Assembly: GCA_013397435.1 (NCBI GenBank)
Contig: VZRG01001974.1
Span: 1-64,000, forward strand
Origin: Erythrocercus mccallii
Taxonomy: Eukaryota > Chordata > Aves > Passeriformes > Dicruridae
Direction: 5' to 3'
DNA: 64,000 nt
Made by a program: the position numbers and the translations under genes. Positions 33,201 to 46,100 of the stretch are shown in pieces (position 1 is the stretch's first letter; every line of letters starts with the position of its first letter). Below the pieces are notes generated by a model that saw only the letters and a list, made by a program, of their open reading frames with translations, searched no databases and was not told where the DNA came from.

Positions 33201-36029
33201 ACCTGGCAGAAATGCAGCTGGGGTTGTTGAAATAAATCTGGGAAAATAATTGACAAAGTGTCAGACTGCTCAATGGAGATAGAAGTCTTGGGGGATCATG
33301 GCATGTGCAGACAAAGAGTTGTCAAATTCAGCATGACAGTTTTCTTTCACTGCCCTAAATCTGGAAGAGCCAGATACGTCGAACCTGATCCATTCTTATG
33401 TCCATGTGAAGTAGGTAGTAGGAACAGAGCTCAGGGGAGTAAACCACCAAAGGCAGATTTCTGAAGCACTAAGACTGAGAAAAGCAGAAAAGCAATAGCA
33501 TTGTTCTGTTTTCCAAGAGCAGAACATACAGAAAACCCTAACCCAAAATCATATGCTTCTAAATGATATTCAGCAATGTAAACAGCAGCCATAATGTACC
33601 TCTTGCAAATTCAACTCAGCTATACTACAGTTCTTTGCAAACACTGGTCTCATCAAATCCCTGCAAGAGCAAGTAGAATTGTATGGAATAATGAGAACTC
33701 AGAAAGGATAGGGGATATGGACTGAAACCATTTTGTGGCAGCTTTGAAGGTCAGAGCCAGCTTGACACTGGTCAAAATAGTGAGTTCAGGTAGTTTGCAA
33801 AGTAGGTGGAGTGACAAAAGACAAAACACAGCTTTTACTTATTGCATAGATCTCTTCTTAAAGAAATTCAGTTTCTTCTACAGTAGCAATATGCCTGCAC
33901 AGAATGATTTTTTTTAAACAATTTTTTAGATACTCCAAGATGTAACATCTACCAGCATCAGCTTGCATGGTACCATTCTAGTTGTCTTTGTCATGTGCTT
34001 ACAGCAGTGCTGCTATTCTGACAGCTAACTCCAATTCTTAAGAAATAAAAAGACATTCAGGACACCGCAAGAGTAAAGCAGAGAATGAAAAAGCAGTCTG
34101 AAGGGAGTGACTCAAATTTCATGATCCAAATATGTGAGGATTTTCTGTAACTTTCAGAAAGAATGGTGCAATTCAGTATTTCATTTCATCTCAAGATCAA
34201 ATAAATAGCCAGGATGAGAAAGCTGTTTCAGCTCAGTCTTTCTCTCAGCATACTGTTCTTAGCCCAGAAACTGTGTTTTTTTAAAAAAGGCAAAAGTGGT
34301 TATGATGGATAGGAGAGCTCAAGCACCTGCAAACCCATGTGTCCATCAAAGCTCTCTCACATATCACTTCTCTTCTGGGTTTTCTCTCTTTTTTTTCATA
34401 TTAGGTAATATTAAAGGCTTTTAAATTGTTTTTGTCTTTAACAAAAGGATGAAATAAGAACAAATGTGGACAGGCAAAACCTGAGTTATCTAGAGCTTTA
34501 TTACTCAGAAATGACTTTAAATGCCACCTCAGGAGTGACTCCTTCCTTCTACCCACTAGAGACACCCCAGTTGTTTTAACTATGGCTCTAGTGATGAATC
34601 CTGTGTGTCTACAGTTGTAATTATTTATAAATACCATACATATACTTCTAAAAATCTTACCTGGGTTGTATCAGATGTTGTCCAAGAAAGCTTCAACCCA
34701 GAGGCAAAGCCGGTTGCTCAGAATGAGTTGGGTTGGGTGGGAAAGAGGGACCATACACATCAAAGTCTGTCACTGTTCCTCAGCACTGAAAAAAATCCAG
34801 AGTGAATGAACAGAAAGATTGTAAATCTGCAATTAAAAATACACTTTTCAGATGGGCAGCTGCTTAATGCAGTGATTTTTGAGGCTTTTTAAAGATACAT
34901 GTGGAAGTAGTTTTGGTACAGACCAGCAGGGATTAAAGGGTTAAAAATAGATAATTTATTTTCCTGTAGAACAGTGTCTTACAGGAATCAATTGCATCCA
35001 GGTTTTCTGAATATTTTTGTTATGCAATAATTCTTTTAAATTAGTTGGCAAATACATGAAGGGGGTTCCAAATGAAGGCACAAAAATTTATGAAATTGGT
35101 TGAGAACTGTAACCAGTTTTTGTTTTTTCAAAGAGAAGCAGATGAATATGAGCATTAGTACATACTAGGCTTAAAAATGGATTAATTGTAGTTTCCCTTA
35201 GTCTTTTTAGGGCTTTCACTGAGCTACTATATTTTGAGGCATTAATTATTTGTATTCATTAGAGTTAATTATTTTAAAAAAAGAGTGTAATTTCTGTTGG
35301 TGTCTTGAAGAACTTACTTTTATGCCAACAGGCAGCACACAATGGCCCAGCTTCTAAAATGGCAACCTCAAATCTACAGATTTCTGTATCCCTTGAAGTC
35401 TCCCCACACCTGATGCTGGGACAGAGGAGGTTTATGGGGTGTTGCAGGTGTCCAGTTGCAGCCAGTGGGACACATGCTGGAGCCTGAGAAAACAACCTCA
35501 GTAGAAGTTGCTCTGGGAACAGTGTGACAGCACCTCTGTCAAAAGCTGTGGAAGCCATTCCTTCCCATACAAAGCTCTGGAGTCCTTTGATGCTGGAGAA
35601 GGAAGGGTAAGTCTAATAAATAGCTCAGAGATCCTGATCCTGCCATTCTGTGTTAATTTGGGGGAGGAAAAAAACATCTAAAAAAGCTTTCCATTTTTAG
35701 GTTAGTAGACATGTAGAACGTTTGTTTTACTCCTTTTTGGATTATCCAATGAAAGCAGAAATATCCAGAAAATAGCAATTCCTTTTTCCCTGAAGTCCTG
35801 TTTGTGGTGTCGTGGGCAACCAACCTCTCCCCTTTGTGGTACAACACACTGGCGTGAAGCCAGAGCTCACCGATGTTACAAGATGTTGTGCAGGTGTTTG
35901 CACATGGGCGAATACATGACACACAAGGTAAGAGGCTTCCTAATGAACAGACTTTTAAATCTCTGTTTCCCTTGGAGCAAATAATTTTTTTGATTGCCTG
36001 AGGAGCAGGAGAGGTTTCACACATCTTTA
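30232..36029. other. Intergenic, POP1 to CR1
   Basis: No supportable gene. The longest open frame (complement of 31319-31756, 145 codons) has no recognisable family feature and overlaps an opposite-strand open frame. Short A- and T-runs are the only simple features. No tRNA, LTR or CR1 was recognised. Confidence 0.7.
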
Positions 36030-36159
36030 AAATCATAGAAACGTAGAGTGGTTTGGGTTGGAAGGGACCTTAAAGATTGCCTAGTTCCAACCCCCCTGCC
36101 ATGGGCAAGGACACCTCCCACTGGACCAGGTTGCTCAAAGCCCCATCCAACCTGGCTCC
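36030..36159 (-). mobile_element. CR1 LINE 3'-end fragment (antisense), well preserved
   Basis: The plus strand reads GGTTTGGGTTGGAAGGGACC, CTTAAAGATTGCCTAGTTCC, then CCCCTGCCATGGGCAAGGAC and GGTTGCTCAAAGCCCCATCC. This is nearly the classical avian CR1 tail, so the copy is young compared with the one at 2.1 kb. Confidence 0.93.
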
Positions 36160-39100
36160 CCCCCTGAGTTTGTACTCTGTGTCCTCACCATTTGGTGTGG
36201 AATGGTTCATTGTCTGACAATTTTCCTATAGAAGTGTAAAGACCGCAGAAGAGGGAATGGCCACGTCTATGCTGAATCTGTCTTTTAAATTCTGCTTTGA
36301 TCCTATTCTGAGTAAATCTTGGCCTTTATTTTGAAATAGTGATTTTTTTATTGAGATTTCCTTCTGTAAAAGACCATCAAAAGCTGAAAGATTATTGTAT
36401 CACAGTACAAGAGGGGGATGATGTTGGTTTAGCCGAACAGCAATCAAAAATACGCAGGAAATACAACATAAATTCATTTTTCTTCAAATGTTTCTGCAGT
36501 CAAGATCCCAGGCTATTAGATTAACTCCAGGGACTAGAAAGACAATAACTTGAACTACAAGTCCCAGGACAGTAGCCAGGTTTCATGTGGTCTTCAGGGA
36601 TGGGAACAAAAAACCCTACCAAAAATAGTAACTTCCTTTCACCACTGAAAATAGTGAACTCCACATGTCAGCTGAAATTCAGAGTCTATTAAGCAGTAAG
36701 AGAGGTCATCTCTTCTATCTGCAAGGTCATGAAATTGATGACCATTAAAACTTGATTCTTATCCAAATCCATTTGTAAAATTAATTTTCATATTTTCAAG
36801 GACATAAATTTCTCTATAGGGACCTAGACTTGGAGAAAAACATACGCCTCCTCCTTTTCAGTCCTCAAAATGCTAAGACCACTGAGTATTGAAAAATATT
36901 AAAAGCTTCAGCCAATCTCCTGACTGAAGCTTGAGTCTCCTTCTCAAACAGGAGCTAAACAGGGTTTCTGACCTCACAGACAGGATATACCTTTATTCCA
37001 TAACATCAAATTGTAAAAAACCTTTAAAAGATCATCCTTCAAACTTTGATTTCTGTCATTAAAATTTCCTTTGGTATAACATCTGTCTTTTTTTACAGAC
37101 TGCTGTAGGCATCCTTCTATTAACTGAGCCTTCTCCTGTGTGTGCCTTCATTTTTTGTCACAATAAAATTTTTTCAAGTGGAAAACACTATGGAAAAGAA
37201 TGAAAAGCAGATACTTTTTCTAAACTCTTAGACATACAGGTATTTTTTTCCCAAATATGAAGCAATATGTCTTACAGGAGGCTCCATAGAATATGGGTTT
37301 TCCAATAAATTAAAATATTCATTAAAATAAAAAGTATAAATATTTTAATGAGTTTTCTGTTTCCACTTTCAGTCCTTGAAAACACTTGGATAAACTGGCA
37401 GAGCATTTCTCTTCCACAAGTCTCTTTTGTGCTCCAGCATGCACTCAGAATTGATTCCTTTCCTCTAAAGAATAAAACCATCCATCTCTATATCCTGCCA
37501 CTTCAAATTCAAGCCGAATGCTGAAGAGAAAAAAACAGTGATTGGCAGAGCTTGAAGAGGGAGCCAGGAGTGCCAGCTCATCCAGCAGAAAATTTCATGT
37601 GAAACAATTCCTAGTCCTAGGAAATCAGACCAAAACTCTCACTTTAACATCCATCATTGATGGAAACAAAAGCTGTTGTGTTTCTGAGTATGTTCCAACT
37701 TAATGAAGGGACAAGGAAAAACAGAGGAACCCCCAGCTGTGACAGCACATATGAACAACATCTCTTCATGAGGGAAATAAAGCACAGAATTAAAATTTAT
37801 GGCTTCCCAGTAGCATTACATACCCTGGGAACAGTGAATGTTTTGTTCCTTCCCAAAATGACAAGTGTTAAGATCATAAAATCAAACTCAACTGGAGTAG
37901 CAAATTGATTCTAGACTATCTAGTTCTTGCAGGCTATGTCATGCCGAGTGGAGCTGATGGTTGGTTGCCTAGGGTAGCAAAATATTAGGAATAACAGTAT
38001 TTAGTGGCTGTTCCTTATAAGCGTGCCTCCAAGAGGGGAGGAGGTGTGTTCGTTCATGTGTTACTGTGCTTAGCACAGCAGAAACCCTAGAACTGAGTCA
38101 GTCCTGAGTGTTGCCTTTCTAGCCAACTTTCCAACAGCAGTGAACTAATAGCATTTCCAAAGGTTAACATTTCTGTAACTTTGCCAAATGGTAGGGTCAT
38201 GCCCTGTTTTTCTGCTTAATACAACTTACTTCCCTCATTTTTTTTTCTCATGACCTTTTCCCCACTATTTGCCACCATCCATTTTGGCCCTTTCCCATCT
38301 TGCTACAGACCTCTAACATACTTCACTCTTTGTTTTGCTCTGTCTGCAAGCAAGGGCTGCAGAGCTGCTGTAGCAGTATTGACTCTGCCTAAGCTGTAGC
38401 TGCTAACCATGCAACAAACAAGGCAGGTCTGGAACAACTTCTTAGCAATGTTTTTCACAAGTATGGTGTTTTAATCTTTTCCCCTTGGATGTTATATGCT
38501 ATTCCTGATACAGCTGATGTGATGTCTCAGAGGCCCTAAAGAGATTTTGGCTTCTGTGCCTCTGTGCCATCTCCTGTCTCAATAAAGCTGTTCAGTAGCA
38601 CAAAATGCACTGAGGACAGATCAGGTATTTACTAAGTAGAGATGCCACTCTTAACCAAAAGAAGTAAGAGACAGAAGTAAGAGATGATTCCTGTGCGAAG
38701 ATGTCATTCTTCTGTGAAGGACTCTGAAGAGATGGCCAATATTTACTGTACCCTCGTGTGGTTTATTGGGCTCTATTATTCCCTAGTTCTCAAAGAAACC
38801 GGTCTTCAGAATGAAATCCACTGTGACCATGTTCTCTAGTTAGATGTTTGCATTTTTGGAGACAAGGTGCATTTTTTGTAGCCCAACAGCCTCTGCAGGT
38901 AGCACAGCAGAAGAACTCACACAGTGAGCAGGGGACGGCCCACAAGCTTTGTCCAAACTCTCATCTGCAGCTAGCAAACAGCTAAACATGCAGGGCTGAG
39001 GCTTACAGAAGAGACCTCTACTAACAATTTTGTCATAGCCAGAGCTTGCCCTGGGCATGGGGTTTGTCCTCCTCTCCAGACCCTTGCCTTCCTCAGCCTG

Positions 39101-42100
39101 TTTATTTCACTAGAGGATGGTCCCGCATGTGGTGTTCGCTGCACAGATATGTACCAGGTGCAGATTTAATGAGTGAGACAGTAACACCCAATCTCACAGG
39201 CTCCTTAGGTGATGTCCAAATTCCTGTAACTATCCAATTAACAACAAAAGTTTCCTCCAGGACCTGGACCTGTGTTGCATACCATGAACATACTTCCATA
39301 GCAAATGCCACTGCCTGAAACTGCCTTCTGCTTGAAGTCCTGCTTGGACTGTAGGGGAAGGCAGGGAAAGGTCTGAGTATTTTTTTTAATGAGGAGAGGG
39401 GTTTTTTTCTCCACTTCTTACTCATGCAGTAATGGCTGGACTTTTCTTCCTTTCTTCTTGTGAATGAAATGTTTCAAAATACACAAAACCACTGAGCTGC
39501 AGGCAACTGAAATGCTGGGAAATCTGAATCGGAAGGTGTTCGTTTCTTCAGGTTAGGGACTGAAAGTGAGGTTTCAACCAAAGCCTTTTCACCATGTCAG
39601 CCTCTGTTTTCACCCTAGGTTTTAATGTAAGTCATTGCCTAAATAAGTTGCATGAAGCCAACATGAAGTGAAGCAATAGGAGAAGGATATGTTGGCAAAG
39701 AAAAGAGTATTTTGGATATCCTAACAGTAGGGTGGTCCACAGAAAACGCAGGAGAGGCAAAGGAGTTGTACAGCATGATCATCCATAGATGCTAATGGAT
39801 GGAGGGATCAAAAGGGAGAAACAAACTGAGAGGCTAAAGGTGCTGGGTGTGGGTGAGGAGGGACTGTGACATAGCTGGCACAGGATGTGCCTCTGAGACC
39901 AGGGGGTTGTGTCAGAGGGAGTCCCTGCCCAGCTCCTCCCGGAGCCATCCCAGCTGACCTGCTGGCCCCAGTCCCACCTGGTGATGCTCACAGCCTGCCC
40001 CCCTACACCCACTGCGCATCAGCTCCTCACCAAAGACAACAATTTTTCATTTGCTTTTCAGACTCAGACTTGGGACTTGTATTTTAGCTTGAAGATAAAC
40101 ATTTTGAAAGCGGTCTTCTTTCTCACAGTGCCGGCACAAGTTGTTTTTAATTATCTTAGGAAAGCTTTCCTTGCCCAGGCCAATTTGTTCACTGTTTGTC
40201 TTGTGGAGCTGGCCCATAAACCAGCTTTTAGGGATTTATTGTATAACATTATCAAGAAAGCAATCTTTGAAAAAAAACTGAAATAATTTACAACTGCTTT
40301 TTTCTTTGCAAATGGCTTCATAGGAGCCAAATTATCAAAGCTGACCACCCAAACTTGCTGGACAATGCTCACTCCAAATGAAAATATTTAAGTTTAGTCA
40401 TGTTTTAATCCTAAAATGTTTTAAGTGATGATTTAGGCTAGAAAAAGAAATTCTTCCTGTAGGGGTGAAACAAGACTTTGTTTTTCAGAATTACATATTT
40501 TGGAGTCAGCAAAGCATGGTAAATGCAGGGACATATAAGTCTTGCTCTTTGATAGATTTAGGTTGTTTTACACACACACACTCACACACTCACATATACT
40601 CTTATTTAAAGAAAAAAAGCAATGGGCAGAGACAAGAGCAGTGATTATTCAAACTCCAGGTTTTATTACTGCCTTTTTCTGCACCGACTTTGAACCACGT
40701 GAGTGTTGATTGTTGACTTTTTAAGAGATTACCTTTGAAAATTTTGACATTCACAGTAAATGTACTACTCATTTGGAGGAATCCAGTTATCTTAGACTGT
40801 AACAAATACTTAATTTTCTTTTTTTTCTCTGACATATTTCTGCAGAATCCTTTTTTGACCTAATGCCAGTATTTTTCAGATGACTCTAATTTTATTGCTT
40901 TCCTACAGATGAGAGAAAAAGACATGTCTTTCTCAAGTACTCCTCAAAAAGAACAGAAAAGCAGGACTGTTGTAACTAGAGGATACTTTGATATTTACAT
41001 TTTATTACTATTTGAAAGGAAATTTGATGGAGGAGAGTTCTGCTTTTAGTCAGAACATCCTTATATGGCTCATTTCTGAAGCATCTCTTTTGCACTAAGA
41101 AAATGTTACCAGACTCTTAAAAGACTATTCCTCAATCTAAAAAATTAAAGAAACCCGTCAGAAAGCTGTCTCTTTTCAGGGATCTATACATTTACTGTCC
41201 TAATAACCTACCCCACCTTTTTTCCTCGGGGTGGTCTTACATTTGTGACTGCTGATGCAACTACCCTTAAAATCTACACTTCCTCTCAGCTTCTGCATGT
41301 TTTGATCATCACTGACATCAATCAGAAAGTAGAAGGTATTGACTGTATCAGCTCTGATTTTATACTCTGTTCCATGGGAATACCCAGGAGATCCTTGATC
41401 TTTGATTTTCCATGAATGCTTACAGCAGACCAGCATGGTTGTATTTGCACTGAGTTTAAACATTTCCTTCCCTATGACAACAATTAGAGTGCTATATTCT
41501 ATTCTGCTGTAAGTAAAAGCTATGAATAACAATGAAGAGGTCTAACCATGCTCTGCTGTCCAAGCAATCCTTGACCAATCTGGCAGCTTTAGGGAAAAAA
41601 TGCAGTTCTGGTCTCAGATGTTATTGTGTCACTGCCCTGGGAGGGCATTTCTGCACCTATGTTCAGGGGACCACTCCCTTCTGCAAGACTTCAGAGAACA
41701 ATTTCTGAGATAACTCTAAAACAAAGCAACTCTCCCCACTATCTCTCCCATCCCAAAACTGCCCGAACTCTCACACACGTGCTGTCACAACTTGGAAAGG
41801 CCAGCCTAATCTTTAGCTGGTTATTTATGAAAACTGCTGCATTAAGACTGCTCAAGCAGTCTGCAGCTTAATCCTCAAAAAAGTTAGTGGAACTTTGGGT
41901 TAAGGAGCATGGAGAAGCACTGCTTTGGAGAAGTCTGTCCACTATTTCATTTATTTGTGAAGATACAAAATACCTGCCTAATGTGCTGTTGGTACACTTT
42001 AGAGTCAATGACAAATTGTTGTACCAGGCTTCCGTCTTCCACCAGGTGCCTAATACTCATGAATGAAGCATACTAGATGCAACAGTACTACTAATAAAAC

Positions 42101-42881
42101 CAGCAGGTTAATATTAATTTATTGCACTCTTTTTGTCTTTTTTTGGACACCACCTCAGATGTTGCTGAAGCTCTTACTAATACTGTTCCAGTAGACCAGG
42201 TTGGACTTTTCTATATAAATATCACCCCTGGAATATCTCAGCTACCACACAGTCTCTGGTGAAATACAAGTCTTCTTCTTTCCTCACAGCTTCACAGTAA
42301 AGAGAAGAGGTGGCTGTTGCTGTGGACAGAAGTTCACATAACAGCTTTGTGGCTGCAGAAAGCCAAGACTGAATCTAACAGCCCCATCAGCCTGTGCAGC
42401 ATAGGCCAGGGAGTGACCCCCTCATCAGAGGCTCCTGTGCCGTTGCATATAAGCATATAATCCATTTTGCAGGCTCCATCCTAATACTGAGGCGTCTTGC
42501 TCCTGGTGTTTCTACTGTAAAGCTTGTTGGAGCCTTCTTCCATTGCTTCCTTCTGCCAAACTTGCTAGAAACTTTGTAATTCCAGACACATTTTTATGGC
42601 ATGTGTAAACCAATTTATTCTTCTGTTCATGCTGCTGTGGCATCCCACTTTAAGGGAAAGGCAGCACTCAAGATTCCTAGATGCCTGTGTTCAAAAAGGA
42701 ACAAAGAAAGTCAGAGGGTCCACAAAAACTTACGAAGTTTTATTAGTAAATGATATACCTGGCATGGAAATAGCTTCGTTTCTCCCAGTTAGTCTAGTAT
42801 GAGCACACTGTGGTGGGTTTTGAATAAGGGGGAAGGTGAAAGAGAAGAGGGAGAGAAAGACATGAAAGTGAGGGAGAGGGT
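36160..42881. other. Intergenic, no gene seen
   Basis: Only chance frames of up to about 125 codons. A short (CA)n-like run lies at about 40571-40600. The segment at about 40080-40260 looks like non-coding unique sequence of moderate complexity. No repeat family was recognised. Confidence 0.7.
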
Positions 42882-42888
42882 GGAAGAA

Positions 42889-42927
<39 letters not shown>

Positions 42928-43144
42928 GAAAGAGAAAGAGAAAGAGAAAGAGAAAGAGAAAGAGAAAGAGAAAGAGAAAGAGAAAGAGAAAGAGAAANAA
43001 AGAGAAAGAGAAAGAGAAAGAGAAAGAGAAAGAGAAAGAGAAAGAGAAAGAGAAAGAGAAAGAGAAAGAGAAAGAGAAAGAGAAAGAGAAAGAAGGAAGG
43101 AAGGAAGGAAGGAAGGAAGGAAGGAAGGAAGGAAGGAAGGAAGA
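42882..43144. repeat. Homopurine microsatellite: (AGAAAG)n then (GGAA)n, with one N
   Basis: A 263-nt purine-only tract: about 34 hexamers AGAAAG from about 42891 to 43093, followed by about 12 GGAA units to 43143. A single ambiguous base is at 42998, where the hexamer phase also shifts by an extra AAAG. The flanking 42828-42881 is also purine-rich. The long open frames across it, of the form (KR)n, (RE)n or (SF)n, are products of the repeat and not genes. Confidence 0.97.
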
Positions 43145-46100
43145 CCAGTCCTGGCTCCAGAGTTGGTCCAGCTGATGGGTTGTCCACAGTCCTGGGGCTG
43201 TCTTTTTATAGACAATTTTTTCCTGCCCCGAACCTAAATTTATTGCATTTTATGCAGACTAGTTATTGTAAGCAGTCTGTTCATTCTGACCTTTCTGGAA
43301 ATGAGCCAGAGTGCTTTGGGGACATACATGGTGTTGATCCACTTCTACTGGATCAACCTTTGGTTGACAGTCCATGCCCACTTCTCAACCTCATTCCATG
43401 CTTGCACTCTACTGTGCTTTCCAAGAGCCAGAAAAGAACTTTTGTCGCAGAAGAGTGTTGCCCTTCCTCTGTATGCCACCCTTGTCCAGACACCTCCTGT
43501 TCTTTCTCACAGGCATGGCTTTTACCAGCAATCCCTGGTTGGCTCCATAACTATCTGGCTATCAGTGTTTGAGACATACAGATTAGCCCCTTATCTTCTG
43601 GCTTCTACAGCTGCCTTTTACCTAAGTGAATTATTTGTACTGCAGACACACCCATGGGCCCTACCCAGATGCCTCTGAGCACTCAAAAACACTGCATATG
43701 AGGCTGACCCAGAAGGATTCAGGGCAACACTGTAAGCAGAAGATGTCAAACACAATTGTGTGCGGAGGACTCAAACTGGTGCCCTGACTGCTGACAGCTC
43801 TGGTGCCTCTTTCATCACCAGGGATTCAGCAATACCCCAAAGTCCTGCTGTGAAAGGCTGTGAAGGGCATGGGGGAGAGTCAACTGGAGTAGCTGCTCCA
43901 GAAAGGAGGAGGCCAGGTTTTAGAGCTATACTTACTTAATCTGATTTCAATTTTTTTGAAAAAGGGACCAGATGATTGCCCTAGCTACAAGCAACCAGGA
44001 ATTCAAGAGTCTCTTACCGGTACTGTGACACAGTATTTTGTAACTGCTAGCTCAAGGCAAGAGTCTGAATGCTTCCCAGTAGCCCCCCAGCTGACCCCAG
44101 CAGTTTGGTTACTAGCTGTTAGACAGCTGAAGTAAAGCACAGGGACTCTGTTATCTGCTGTGGCTTCTGCAGTCTGTGAGTACCCACATTTGCTGAAACA
44201 GAGTTAGGACCGTTCCTGTAATTTTTTTGGACTCTATTCTTGTAGTTTGATGTTGAGATGACCTTAACCAGTGCTTTAGTGAAGTGCATGTTGCACATTT
44301 TACCCTGTTTCATGCAGCCCAGCTGCCACCTCACTCTGCCAGTGGCTTGGTGTGTTTAAAGCCATCATTTAGCATAACAAAATTAATTAACATAGCCTTG
44401 AGTTTTGGCAAGACAAACATGATCTATTTTTAAGGTACAATTTTGTTTTGGCCAATAGTTAATGACATGTTTAAAGATGTGATATCATTTTGCATTAGAA
44501 ACTTATTTCTGCATCATAAATAACTTATTTTACTGAGTTTTAATGATATTTACTGCATGTTGCACAACTTCAGTTCTAAGAAAGAAATAATAAAAAGGTG
44601 CACTCTGAACGCTGAGTGGCACAGAATGTGGCACTCTAAAAAACATATGATAGGGTTGGTAAAATGACATATTGATCAGTGCCACATAAGTATGCAGTTA
44701 ACCACACATACCCACAAACAATTTTTTCTCCAATAACACACATTTCAAGAAGAAAAATGTCTTGGTCTTGGGCACAGCTGGCAGCACTGCTTTATTCTCC
44801 ACTGTAAGATCACATTTTGAGCTGATCATAAAAGTGGCAAATTTTTCCCATCTGAGAGAAAATTTTTCATATGAGGACTTTACCTCAGAGTGCCACTGAT
44901 GGTTGTTTATAGTCAGTGAATTTAACAGTATGGCTTAACTTCAGTGAAGAAGGTAGTGAAAACTGTTTATTTCTTAGCAAGATGATAGCACTGGATTTAA
45001 TTTCTTTTTAACACAGAAAGAAAGAAGCATCTTGTCCTGACGGCAATATGAAGTGCTGCCATAGCACCCTCCAGACTGCTGCAGCAGAGTCAAGGCTGAG
45101 CAGAAGTCCTCTTTTCCCAGTAGTCTGGTTCTTCCAGTTCCTGAAGACACTGCTAATAGTCTCCAATTCAGACTGCAAAAGGATTTCAACTTGTACTTTT
45201 AAACTTCCCATTAATGTTTTGACCACTAAGAAGTGCCTGGAGCAGTGTGTACCCTGACCTCACTTAGGCCATAGAAAGCCATTTGTTTTGTAAAGTGCTG
45301 CATCCTTTCAAGCCATGCCCACCTCTTGGGCCCAGGACTGCAGGGCACCCTCCCCATGTAGCTGGTGGATGGGTGATGCATCCCTCATCTGCTTTGAGCA
45401 GTGATGGAGATGAGCAGAGGTTTCCCTTCACGGACAGTGATGGCCATGAGAGGATGCTCAGCATGAGCATCTAAATGGTGCTGGCGGAGCTCTGCAGCAT
45501 GATGGCAAGCAGCTTGGGGGAAATGCCATTTTTCACTCAGCACATTCTTTGCAAAATTGCAGCTTGTCTGTGCTATAAGTGTTTAGGAAATGTGGCTGGG
45601 AAGTACATGTCAGGGATGCTTCTGGAATTGAAGTGAGTACTTGTTTGACATAAGTGGGAAACATGAAAGGCTCAGCTCAGTTAAGCATGTGCAGCATCAG
45701 AACCTGAATTAGGGAGATTGGCAAAATTACCCCAAGACTTCTCTCCTTTCCCTGCCCTTTTGGGTGCCCTTTTGGGTTCCCAAATGAAGACTTCGCTGAC
45801 TACAGCTGGAGATTAAGGGAATGCAATAGACAGGGAAGTAAGAGTCTATTTATCCCTGGCAAAGACTGCCTTTTTCTACTTTGGATGGAAAAGAAGACAA
45901 AAGTCCATGGAGCACTTGAGTGAACAACAAACGGCATAAGAACAAATGCAGTGAAAGGGAATGCCAAGGTTGTCATCCCCCATCAGCAGTTTGGATGAGT
46001 TTTTTCCTCGGAGGAGCACGGGGGAGGTTGCAGGCCCTCGTGCAGGAAGCAGGTGGTTTGCTTTACCAGAGCCATGCGTAATGGCCGGGGAGCTGTGCCG

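Noticed and set aside
37880..37960. Possible CR1 tail (GATTCTAGACTATCTAGTTC)
   Set aside because: Too short and too diverged to separate from chance.
40571..40600. CA-rich run as a microsatellite locus
   Set aside because: Short and interrupted; not worth a separate repeat entry.
42730..43572. Long open frames of up to 257 codons with (RE)n, (KR)n, (SL)n and (SF)n repeats
   Set aside because: They are translations of the AGAAAG/GGAA microsatellite in several frames on both strands and cross an N. No splice signals or family similarity.
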